Of a stretch of DNA of 64,000 bases, positions 44,276 through 52,186 are shown in pieces. The notes beneath the pieces are model-generated. The model did no database searches, was not told the origin of the DNA, and saw only the letters and a program-made list of their open reading frames with translations. The position numbers and the translations under genes are program-made. The first letter of the stretch is position 1; each line of letters opens with the position of its first letter. Source of the DNA: Ferruginibacter sp. (lineage in GTDB: Bacteria; Bacteroidota; Bacteroidia; Chitinophagales; Chitinophagaceae); NCBI GenBank assembly GCA_025963635.1, contig JAOQAK010000063.1, positions 62,001-126,000 on the forward strand, given 5' to 3'.

Positions 44276-45070
44276 TCATTTAGATTCAAGCACAGCTTCT
44301 TTTTGAGGAAAATTGACGGAATTATTTTCGTAGGAATTTTTAACCTTTTTTCTATAGTTTTTGAACATGCTCATCCAGCGCAATTTCAAAACACCCAAAA
44401 TACCTTCTTTAACAATACCCTTGTTCATCTTACTATCACCCAACTGGCGATCTCTGAATGTAATCGGTACTTCGGCGATCTTGAATCCCAATTTCCAGGC
44501 GGCAAATTTCATTTCTATCTGGAACGCATAGCCTACAAATGTTATCTTGGCTAAGTTGATGGTTTCTAAAAATTCTTTCCGGTAACAAACAAAGCCGGCA
44601 GTAGGGTCACGTACAGGCATCCAGGTGATCATCCTTGTATATAAAGAAGCGCCTTTGGATAAAAGAATGCGATTGGTTGGCCAATTCTCAACGGCACCTC
44701 CCTTTACATACCTTGAACCTACTGCGACACCGGCTCCACTTTTACATGCGGCATACAAACTTTCCAAATCGCGGGGATTATGCGAAAAATCAGCATCCAT
44801 TTCGAAAATAAACTGGTAGCCTTTTTCCAAAGCCCAGCGAAACCCATGAATATAGGCAGTGCCTAAACCCAATTTACCTTTGCGTTCCTCTAAAAATAAT
44901 TGCGCGGGATATTTGTAAAACAAGGATTTTACCAGGTCGGCGGTTCCGTCGGGAGAACCATCATCAATTATCAATACGTGATAATTTTGTTGCATGCTAA
45001 TTACCGCACCGATGATACTTTCGATGTTCTCCTTTTCGTTGTAAGTAGGTATAATAACTAGCTTTTCCAA
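44276..45070 (-). CDS. Polyprenol-phosphate mannosyl/glucosyltransferase (DPM1-like GT2)
   Basis: A 264-residue GT2-family enzyme that would transfer a sugar from a nucleotide donor to polyprenyl phosphate. Motifs: IIPTYNEKENIESII, IDDGSPDGTADLV, the metal-binding EMDADFSHNP, GSRYVKGG and a C-terminal QLGDSKMNKGI, all characteristic of dolichol-phosphate mannosyltransferase relatives. No C-terminal membrane helices are present, so it is of the short soluble type. It is convergent with xerD, with 28 bases between them. Confidence 0.9.
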   Translation of the reverse strand: MEKLVIIPTYNEKENIESIIGAVISMQQNYHVLIIDDGSPDGTADLVKSLFYKYPAQLFLEERKGKLGLGTAYIHGFRWALEKGYQFIFEMDADFSHNPRDLESLYAACKSGAGVAVGSRYVKGGAVENWPTNRILLSKGASLYTRMITWMPVRDPTAGFVCYRKEFLETINLAKITFVGYAFQIEMKFAAWKLGFKIAEVPITFRDRQLGDSKMNKGIVKEGILGVLKLRWMSMFKNYRKKVKNSYENNSVNFPQKEAVLESK

Positions 45071-45148
45071 GAATTATATTGACACAATTTTGACGAATTT
45101 ACAAATTGTACTGTAAATCAAACGAAACTAATTTTTGGACGGTGGGAT

Positions 45149-45922
45149 TTAGTTTATTTTTAACAGCGTACGATTCAATATTTCGGTGAGTTTTTGCTTG
45201 GTATGAAGGGGGAAATCACCCCGCATCATCCAGTCATAATACTGGGGCTCAGCCTTTAACACATCCATCACGGGACGACCTTTGTGTTTACCAAAATTAA
45301 AGACTTCAACGCCTTTATCATCAAACAAAAACCTTCTTGCATAATCGACTACTTTGTCTTCGCCAATGGTTGCAAGAATGGTATCGATCGAATTGCCGAG
45401 TTGGGGATAGCGGGTGATTTGCGCCAATAAAACATCAATCGTTGCGTTTACATCTGACTCAGCACTATGGGCATCAATGAGCTCTTTTTGACAGTAATAT
45501 TTATAGGCAGCAGTAAGCGTACGGGGCTCCATGGTGTAAAAAATATGCTGAACATCCACCATTCTTCTTGTACTAAGGTCCACTTCCATTCCTGCACGTA
45601 AAAATTCTTCCATTAACATGGGAATATCAAACCGATTACTGTTATACCCACCCATATCACAGTTTTCAATGAATTGCTTTAATTCATTACCAGCCTGTTT
45701 AAAGGTAGGCGCATCTTTTACCATCGCATCCGTTATACCATGGATCTCTGTAGAAGCGGGTGGAATAGGAAGGCCTGGATTGATTAGTTTCCTTTTCACC
45801 TGACGGCCTCCATCCGGGAGAATTTTTATCATCGCGACCTCTACAATCCTGTCTGTAGAAAGGTTGACACCGGTAGTTTCTAAATCAATAAAGGCAATTG
45901 GACGGCTTAATAGTAAGGACAT
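45149..45922 (-). CDS. DEDDh 3'-5' exonuclease (DnaQ-like)
   Basis: A 257-residue exonuclease of the DnaQ superfamily. ExoI motif FIDLETTG (Asp13, Glu15) is followed by STEIHGITDAMV, ExoII in GGYNSNRFDIPML, and ExoIII in HSAESDVNATIDVL (His-x4-Asp). The C-terminal extension has a conserved FNFGKHKGRPV and PQYYDWMMRGDFP segment seen in many Bacteroidota versions. It could proofread for DNA polymerase III or act in RNA/DNA turnover; the sequence does not decide. Confidence 0.9.
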   Translation of the reverse strand: MSLLLSRPIAFIDLETTGVNLSTDRIVEVAMIKILPDGGRQVKRKLINPGLPIPPASTEIHGITDAMVKDAPTFKQAGNELKQFIENCDMGGYNSNRFDIPMLMEEFLRAGMEVDLSTRRMVDVQHIFYTMEPRTLTAAYKYYCQKELIDAHSAESDVNATIDVLLAQITRYPQLGNSIDTILATIGEDKVVDYARRFLFDDKGVEVFNFGKHKGRPVMDVLKAEPQYYDWMMRGDFPLHTKQKLTEILNRTLLKIN

Positions 45923-46110
45923 TTGTAGATTTTTATTTTAATGGTAGCTTTCTGAAGCGGTAGCGCTTTCATGTTTAATTTTAGAACAGCACACTAAAAT
46001 CGCCGGAAAACAGTTTATATAGTGTGTTTTAAAAAAATACTGGCACGATTTAGTTACAGGAATGGTTAGCAAGGTACCCTTTAAACTAATACCCTAAAGA
46101 AAAGCTTTTG

Positions 46111-46118
46111 TATATTTG
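46111..46118 (+). promoter_or_regulatory. Bacteroidota -7 promoter element
   Basis: TATATTTG followed by C is an exact TAnnTTTG match, 40 bases before the ATG of the small lipoprotein gene at 46159. A clear -33 TTG is not visible. It probably drives the lipoprotein-ytxJ pair. Confidence 0.55.
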
Positions 46119-46158
46119 CAAAGCAAAAATAGAAATACAATCAATAAAACCCAGCAAT

Positions 46159-46275
46159 ATGAAGAAGATTTTATTATTTGCAATTATTCTTACAACAGGA
46201 ATTATTTTTTTAAGTTCCTGTGCATCAGGCAGAAGAGGTACCGGTTGCCCGATGACCGAAAGGATAATTCATTAA
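46159..46275 (+). CDS. Small lipoprotein (38 residues)
   Basis: A 38-codon ORF with a clear lipoprotein signal: MKKILLFAIILTTGIIFL then the lipobox SSC, followed by ASGRRGTGCPMTERIIH. The mature part is only about 18 residues, basic, with one further Cys in GTGCP. Tiny lipoproteins of this style, ending in a GTGCP-like motif, recur in Bacteroidota as I remember. It precedes ytxJ by 17 bases, indicating co-transcription. Confidence 0.75.
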   Translation: MKKILLFAIILTTGIIFLSSCASGRRGTGCPMTERIIH

Positions 46276-46292
46276 AAATAACAACATTGTAA

Positions 46293-46631
46293 ATGAATTG
46301 GATTGAATTAAAGACCGTTTCACAATTAGAGGATATAAAAAGAGAATCTGATCATAAACCACAGGTGATCTTTAAGCACAGCACAAGATGTGCTATCAGC
46401 AATGTTGCCAAGAACCGTCTCGAAAGAAGTACTCCCCCTGAAAACGTTGATTTTTATTTCCTCGATTTGATTCGCAACAGGGACATTTCCAATAAAATTG
46501 TGGAGAAATTTTCAGTATTTCATGAATCGCCCCAAATACTCCTGATCAAAAATGGCGAATGTGTTTACGATGAGAGCCACTCAGGCATCAGCATGAATGA
46601 AATTGAAGAACAGGTGGCTACGCTTCAATAG
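46293..46631 (+). CDS. ytxJ: Bacillithiol system redox-active protein YtxJ
   Basis: A 112-residue thioredoxin-fold monothiol protein of the YtxJ (DUF2847) family, thought to remove bacillithiol from mixed disulfides. The family pattern is clear: a Ser/Thr-rich KHSTRCAISNVAKNRLE with a single active Cys33, DFYFLDLIRNRDISNKI, and the cis-Pro region HESPQILLIKNGE. It implies that the organism makes bacillithiol. It is likely co-transcribed with the small lipoprotein. Confidence 0.9.
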   Translation: MNWIELKTVSQLEDIKRESDHKPQVIFKHSTRCAISNVAKNRLERSTPPENVDFYFLDLIRNRDISNKIVEKFSVFHESPQILLIKNGECVYDESHSGISMNEIEEQVATLQ

Positions 46632-46754
46632 TTTACCCTTTTTAGATTTCACCTATTAAGTTACTTCCAACCTGGATCTTTTTCATCGTAAAGTCCTCGA
46701 CAAGATACCGTGCGTTAATGAGCTAAAAAAGCCAATCTACCATGTAAAGCTCCG

Positions 46755-48065
46755 CTATTGATTCACTGCCAATTCCAATAAAAAAGCTTTCAGCAAATCT
46801 CCATCTGCATTTATTTGGATGCTTTTCTTTTCCAGTTGCATTTGTTCCCGGATAGTTGCAGGGATCGGCACCGCTTCACCGATTACAGGTTCCACCACGT
46901 CATAAAATTTTACAGGATGAGCTGTTTCCAAAACGATTCCCTTTTGATCCGGATGTTGTTGAATATAGTTCTGCAAAGCGAAAAATCCGACTGCACCATG
47001 AGGATCTAACAAATACTGTTTGGTATGGTACACCGATTTCAAGGTGGTCCTGGTTTCATCATCTGAAATACTGCAGCTGCTTAATACATTCTGCAGGTCT
47101 TTAAACTTATGATGAAATATCTCGAGTATTCGTATAAAGTTGCTCGGATTGCCAACATCCATTGCATTGGAAATAGTAGCCACTGATTGTTTGGGTTCGT
47201 ACCGCTCGGTTTGCATAAACGACGGCACTACATCATTGGCATTGCAGGCGGCAATAAAATGCTGCACCGGCAATCCGCCGATATGGGCGAGAATACCTGC
47301 ACAAATATTTCCGAAATTTCCGCTGGGTACAGAGATCACCGGCGGATTGTTTTTATCCATCCATTGCTTGTATGCGAAAAAATAATACAATTGCTGCGGC
47401 AGCCATCTCGCCACATTGATAGAATTGGCGGAAGTAAGAAATAATCTTTCATTCAATGCCTCATCCGTAAATGCCTGCTTTACCATTAGCTGGCAATCAT
47501 CAAAAGTACCTGCTACTTCCAAAGCATGAATATTTTTACCTAGTGTGGTCAACTGCTTTTCCTGTACAGAACTCACTTTGCCGGAAGGATATAGTATCAC
47601 CACTTCAATACCTTCCACGCCGTAAAATCCATTGGCTACTGCACCGCCGGTATCTCCGGAAGTAGCTACTAAAACAGTTACTTTTTTATGCTGCTCCTTT
47701 ACGAAATAACCAAGACAGCGGCTCATAAACCGGGCGCCTACGTCTTTAAAAGCCAGTGTAGGCCCGTGGTACAACTCCAGCGAAAAAATAGTATCAGTGA
47801 TCTTTACCAACGGGATATCAAAGTTGATTGTTTCAGCAATGATATTGCGCAAAATATCTTCAGGTATGGAGCTACCGACATAGGGTTGTAACACCTGGTA
47901 AGCAATCTCTTCATTTGAATATTGCGTGATGTTTTCAATCAATTCTTTTGGAATGGCGGGTATCCGTTCCGGAAAGTAGAGTCCTTTATCAGGAGCCTGC
48001 CCATTGATGGTTGCCTGTTTAAAATCTACCTCGGGCGATTGGTGATTGGTACTGAAATACTGCAT
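46755..48065 (-). CDS. thrC: Threonine synthase
   Basis: A 436-residue PLP enzyme, the last step of threonine synthesis (O-phosphohomoserine to threonine). The PLP lysine is Lys107 in LELYHGPTLAFKDVGARF; the phosphate-binding loop is seen in ATSGDTGGAVANGF, with SANSINVARWLPQ and VPSGNFGN. The class II-type N terminus (MQYFSTNHQSPEVDFKQA) is normal. Third gene of thrA-thrB-thrC on the minus strand, but separated from thrB by 324 bases of repeats, so it may have its own promoter or be partly uncoupled. Confidence 0.95.
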   Translation of the reverse strand: MQYFSTNHQSPEVDFKQATINGQAPDKGLYFPERIPAIPKELIENITQYSNEEIAYQVLQPYVGSSIPEDILRNIIAETINFDIPLVKITDTIFSLELYHGPTLAFKDVGARFMSRCLGYFVKEQHKKVTVLVATSGDTGGAVANGFYGVEGIEVVILYPSGKVSSVQEKQLTTLGKNIHALEVAGTFDDCQLMVKQAFTDEALNERLFLTSANSINVARWLPQQLYYFFAYKQWMDKNNPPVISVPSGNFGNICAGILAHIGGLPVQHFIAACNANDVVPSFMQTERYEPKQSVATISNAMDVGNPSNFIRILEIFHHKFKDLQNVLSSCSISDDETRTTLKSVYHTKQYLLDPHGAVGFFALQNYIQQHPDQKGIVLETAHPVKFYDVVEPVIGEAVPIPATIREQMQLEKKSIQINADGDLLKAFLLELAVNQ

Positions 48066-48389
48066 TATAATTGAAAATGGATAATTAATAATTAAAAAAA
48101 ATTACCTTTCTGTCTTTGTCCATTGCCCATTGATCATTCAATGTCGGTAGTTGAAGGATCAGCGGCCCTTTGCTCCTTATTGCTGAAAATGTACAAGTGA
48201 GTCATTGCCCATTGATCATTCAATGTCGGTAGTTGAAGGATCAGCGGCCCCTTGCTCCTTATTGCTGAAAATGTACAAGTGAGTGACACAAGGATGTTTA
48301 ATTGAAAAACAAATGTTTGTAACCAAATAAAAAATTAAGTCAACGGCATTGCTTGCCCATTGACGATTAACCATTGCCCACTCACGGCA
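48066..48389. repeat. Repeat-filled gap between thrB and thrC (element copy C and 82-bp tandem duplication)
   Basis: Two adjacent copies of an 82-base unit, 48121-48202 and 48203-48284, differ at one position. On the reverse strand they contain the right part of the interspersed element (CTTGTACATTTTCAGC, AATAAGGAGCAA). The left part (CATTTGTTTTTCAATT, CATCCTTGTGTCACTC) is present once, at about 48275-48328. Heptamer-like CCATTGA/CCATTGC units flank it (for example 48356-48382). No ORF was found. Confidence 0.85.
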
Positions 48390-49370
48390 TTAATCCTGCA
48401 GAATTTTCACACCGGTTGTGTTGATAGTAGTTACATGGGTATGATACTCCAGCCCGATCCTGTTGTAAATTTCCTGCATTACCTTTTCTACTTTTATTGC
48501 CGTGTTTTCGTCCCTGCTCAACATAAAAATAGAAGGGCCCGAACCTGAGATACCGCCACCAAGAGCGCCTTCCTCCTTACACCTGTATTTAACTTCATCA
48601 AAGCCGGGGATTAAGATACTTCTTACCGGTTCAATGATCACATCTTCCAGGGAGCGGCCAATAAGATCAAGATCTCCCTGCATGAAACCTGCTACGAGGC
48701 CGGCAATATTACCCCATTGCCTGATGGCATCTTTGAGTAATACTTCTTTTCTTAATATTTGTCGTGCATCTTTTGTACGCACTTCAATTTGCGGATGCAC
48801 AATCGTCACATAAAGCGAAGGACATGGAATAGAAATGATATCCAAAGGATGGATGCTGCGAATCAATGTAATTCCCCCGTAAATGCAAGGTGCTACATTG
48901 TCGGCATGCTTTACGCCTGACGCTACTTTCTCGCCAAACATCGCAAACCGCACCAAATCTCTTTTCGAAAAAACATTTCCGAGCAAGTGATTTGCGGCCA
49001 CCACAGCACCCGCAGCGCTGGCGGCACTTGACCCGATACCGCTTCCCGGTTTTATATGTTTATGAATGGTTATTTCAAAGCCCCTGGGAGTATCTAATTC
49101 ATTGATCATTTCTACCAATGGTGCACCGGCCGTATTCTGTGCCGGGTCGGTGGGTAACGGGTAACCGTCGGCGCTATGAATGATAACTTTTTTTTCATCC
49201 AGCAAGGTAATTTCCATCAGGTCGTTGGGCTCATTTAAACACATGCCCAGTATATCAAAGCCACACACAAGGTTTGCCACCGTTCCCGGGGCGAGCACGC
49301 TTACCTTCGTATTAATAGCAAGTGCATTGGCTGTACGCTTAATTTTAGTCTCTGCCTGGTGTGGGTTCAT
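48390..49370 (-). CDS. thrB: Homoserine kinase
   Basis: A 326-residue GHMP-family kinase making O-phosphohomoserine from homoserine and ATP. The ATP-binding Pro-rich Gly/Ser loop is KPGSGIGSSAASAAGAVVA, with VSVLAPGTVANLVCGFDILG at the N terminus and GGGISGSGPSIFML near the C terminus. The normal length is about 300-320. It lies 51 bases after thrA in the same direction. Confidence 0.95.
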   Translation of the reverse strand: MNPHQAETKIKRTANALAINTKVSVLAPGTVANLVCGFDILGMCLNEPNDLMEITLLDEKKVIIHSADGYPLPTDPAQNTAGAPLVEMINELDTPRGFEITIHKHIKPGSGIGSSAASAAGAVVAANHLLGNVFSKRDLVRFAMFGEKVASGVKHADNVAPCIYGGITLIRSIHPLDIISIPCPSLYVTIVHPQIEVRTKDARQILRKEVLLKDAIRQWGNIAGLVAGFMQGDLDLIGRSLEDVIIEPVRSILIPGFDEVKYRCKEEGALGGGISGSGPSIFMLSRDENTAIKVEKVMQEIYNRIGLEYHTHVTTINTTGVKILQD

Positions 49371-49421
49371 ATGTGCTTGTCTTTATAGGCTGATTGGCTT
49401 TGTTCGGCTTTAGCTGAGTTT

Positions 49422-51866
49422 TTATATCCTCCCGGTTCTTATAATATCTGCGAATACACCGGATGCAGTGATGTCTGCTCCCGCGCCGGCGCCCTTTATC
49501 ACCAATGGCTGCTCTACATACCGGTCTGTATAAAAAAGCACGATATTATCTTTGCCGTACAAATGATAAAAATCGTGTTGCGGATCAATGTGCTGCAAGC
49601 CTACGGATGCCACCCCTTTGTGGTATTTGGCAACGAACTTTAATTTTTTGCCGGCATCAGCAGCTTCGTTGTATAGTTGTTTGAAATGCGCTTCGTGCTC
49701 TTCCATTGCCTTATAAAAATCTTCAACCGAACCTTCCATGCAGGCCGGCGGCATAAACGAATTATTGGTAATGTCTTCCATCTCCATTTTTTCACCTGCC
49801 TCCCTAGAGAGGATCATGATTTTTCGCATTACATCCTTACCACTTAAATCCAGTCGCGGATCCGGTTCAGTATAACCTTCCTCCTGGGCTTGTTTTACAA
49901 CGGAAGCAAAGCTTTTGTGGCCATCATAATTATTGAAAACAAAATTCAATGTGCCGCTTAAAACTGCTTCCATGGTATGAATATTATCTCCGCTGCGCAA
50001 CAGGTCATTCAGCGACACAATGATGGGCAAACTCGCTCCGACATTGGTTTCGAATATAAATTGTGCATTAAACTCGGTCGATAATTTTTTTAATTGGGTA
50101 TAATATTCAAAAGAAGAAGAACAAGCTATTTTGTTACAGGCTACAACAGAAATGCTTTTTTCCAACAACTGGGCGTAGCAGGAAGCAACCATTTCATTGG
50201 CCGTTACATCCGCGAAAACGGCATTGCGTAAATTTTTTGCCAGGATGGTATCAATAAACTCCTGCATGTTCATTTCCGGTCCGCCGGCCAGCAGGTCTTT
50301 CCAGTTGGACAAATTAATTCCGCCGTCATTAAAAAGCATTCTCCGGCTATTGGCAAGTCCCACTACATTTATTTTGAGGTGCAGCTTTTGCTGCAGGTAT
50401 TTCTGCTGCTTCTGGATTTGAGCGACTAGTTTCCCGCCCACATTTCCAACACCTGCAATGAATAAATTCACTTCTTTATAAACCGTTTCAAAAAATTCTT
50501 CATGCAATACGTTGATGGCTTTTTTCACATCATGCGTGGAGATCACCGCGGATATATTTCTTTCAGAAGATCCCTGGGCAATGGCTCTTACATTCACACC
50601 GTTGCGGCCAAGGTTGCCGAACATTTTACCGCTAATGCCCGGATGGCTCTTCATATTATCTCCTACCAGGGCAACAATTGCCAACTCCTTTTCAACAAAA
50701 ATGGGATCCACTTTCTTAATCTCGATTTCATAAGCAAAAGCGTCATCAATGGCATTTTTTGCTTTATCCGTATTTACAGCATCAATACCCACGCAAATGG
50801 AATGTTCGGAAGAACTTTGGGTGATCAGGATCACATTGATTCTTTTTGTTGCAAGTGCTTCAAAAAGCCTTTTTGAAAACCCGGGAATGCCCACCATGCC
50901 GCTTCCCTCAAGACTCAGGAGCGAAATATTATTGATGCTTGAAATGCCTCGGATACTGCTCTCATTGATTTGGGGACCATTCTGTATTACTGTTCCGCGG
51001 TCGTGTGGCGCAAATGTATTTTTTATCCAGGTAGGAATACCCTTGCTGCTCACCGGCTGGATAGTAGGCGGATAAATAACTTTTGCCCCAAAGTGTGACA
51101 GTTCCATCGCCTCCTGGTAGGATATCTGCGGAATGATCTTCACATTGGTTACGAGCCTTGGATCGGCAGTCATCATTCCCGAAACATCGGTCCAGATTTC
51201 CAGCACATTTGCATCCAATGCGGCAGCAATGATTGCGGCGGTATAATCTGAACCTCCCCTGCCTAAGGTAGTCACGGCGCCATTAGTATCTGACGAAATA
51301 AAACCGGGTAAAATAAATAATGAAGAAGCTGATTCATTAAAATAATCGGCTACTCGTTTATTAGTGATGGGGAAATCAACTACTGCCTCGCCAAAATTAG
51401 AATTGGTAATGATGATTTCCTTCGAGTCTTTCCATTCGCAACCCTCGACTTCTGCATTCAGCCGGGCTTCAATGATTCTTGAAGACAAAATCTCTCCGTA
51501 GCTTACAATCCTGTCTTTTGTCCGTTCAGACAATTCCCTTAATAGAAAGATACCATTACAGATATCTTCGATTTCGTTGCACAGTGTTTTTACGAGGCTC
51601 AGCACGCTGCTTTGCCGCGTAATAGGAATTAATTCTTTTGCAGTTTGAAGATGACGGTGTTCCGCTTCGAGCAGTTTTTCCTTGTATGTTTCATCACCTT
51701 CTGATGCAAGTTTGCTGCACTGTAATAGCAGGTCGGTCATTCCGCCAAGGGCAGAGACAACAATGATCGTTTTATCTGTTACTATTTTTTCTTTAATGAT
51801 CCCGATTACCTTGCTTATATTTTCCGCGTTCTTAACTGAACTTCCTCCGAACTTTAAAACCTGCAT
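49422..51866 (-). CDS. thrA: Bifunctional aspartokinase/homoserine dehydrogenase
   Basis: An 814-residue fusion catalysing the first and third steps of the aspartate-to-threonine path. The kinase part begins MQVLKFGGSSVKNAENI and has LGRGGSDYTAA and VLEIWTDVSGMMTADPR. Two ACT regulatory domains follow (about 310-455), usual sites of threonine inhibition. The NAD(P)-binding dehydrogenase starts near VNLFIAGVGNVGGKL (GxGxxG) and includes FETNVGASLPII, MEAVLSGTLNFVFN and GAGAGADITASGVFADI. It heads the thr operon, 96 bases after a Thr-rich leader ORF, so attenuation by threonine supply is likely. Confidence 0.96.
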   Translation of the reverse strand: MQVLKFGGSSVKNAENISKVIGIIKEKIVTDKTIIVVSALGGMTDLLLQCSKLASEGDETYKEKLLEAEHRHLQTAKELIPITRQSSVLSLVKTLCNEIEDICNGIFLLRELSERTKDRIVSYGEILSSRIIEARLNAEVEGCEWKDSKEIIITNSNFGEAVVDFPITNKRVADYFNESASSLFILPGFISSDTNGAVTTLGRGGSDYTAAIIAAALDANVLEIWTDVSGMMTADPRLVTNVKIIPQISYQEAMELSHFGAKVIYPPTIQPVSSKGIPTWIKNTFAPHDRGTVIQNGPQINESSIRGISSINNISLLSLEGSGMVGIPGFSKRLFEALATKRINVILITQSSSEHSICVGIDAVNTDKAKNAIDDAFAYEIEIKKVDPIFVEKELAIVALVGDNMKSHPGISGKMFGNLGRNGVNVRAIAQGSSERNISAVISTHDVKKAINVLHEEFFETVYKEVNLFIAGVGNVGGKLVAQIQKQQKYLQQKLHLKINVVGLANSRRMLFNDGGINLSNWKDLLAGGPEMNMQEFIDTILAKNLRNAVFADVTANEMVASCYAQLLEKSISVVACNKIACSSSFEYYTQLKKLSTEFNAQFIFETNVGASLPIIVSLNDLLRSGDNIHTMEAVLSGTLNFVFNNYDGHKSFASVVKQAQEEGYTEPDPRLDLSGKDVMRKIMILSREAGEKMEMEDITNNSFMPPACMEGSVEDFYKAMEEHEAHFKQLYNEAADAGKKLKFVAKYHKGVASVGLQHIDPQHDFYHLYGKDNIVLFYTDRYVEQPLVIKGAGAGADITASGVFADIIRTGRI

Positions 51867-51962
51867 GAGTTTTTATTTGTGTGTAAATGTAAATAGTAAA
51901 TATCAATATTATTTTACCTGGTTAAGCTTTTCGCCCAATGATGATATGAAGTTGTACAACCC

Positions 51963-52052
51963 TTAACGGGTATACGTAGCAGCAGTTGTGATAGTTGCAG
52001 CAGTAGCTGTTGAAGCCGGGGAAACATTACAGAAGATAATATGTAAATCCAA
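51963..52052 (-). CDS. thrL: Candidate threonine operon leader peptide
   Basis: A 29-codon ORF just upstream of thrA ending NVSPASTATAATITTAATYTR. Seven of the last 15 residues are Thr, with one Ile. Such Thr/Ile-rich runs are the control signal of thr attenuators, in which ribosome stalling for lack of charged tRNA-Thr raises operon expression. The start used is TTG at 52050-52052 (a GTG lies 9 bases further up); there is no in-frame ATG, which weakens the call. I do not see a textbook GC-rich terminator in the 96 bases between its stop and the thrA ATG, so control could be through other folding or translation. Confidence 0.62.
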   Translation of the reverse strand: MDLHIIFCNVSPASTATAATITTAATYTR

Positions 52053-52186
52053 TTGAAACACTTTAGTGGGGCTAAATTAGGCAATAATTTGTATTGGAGC
52101 GGAAGTATTTGAAGATTTTAAAGTATTTTCATGTTTTACTTCGATTGCTGCCCGGCATTATCACCTTTTATTAAAAATTATTGAAT

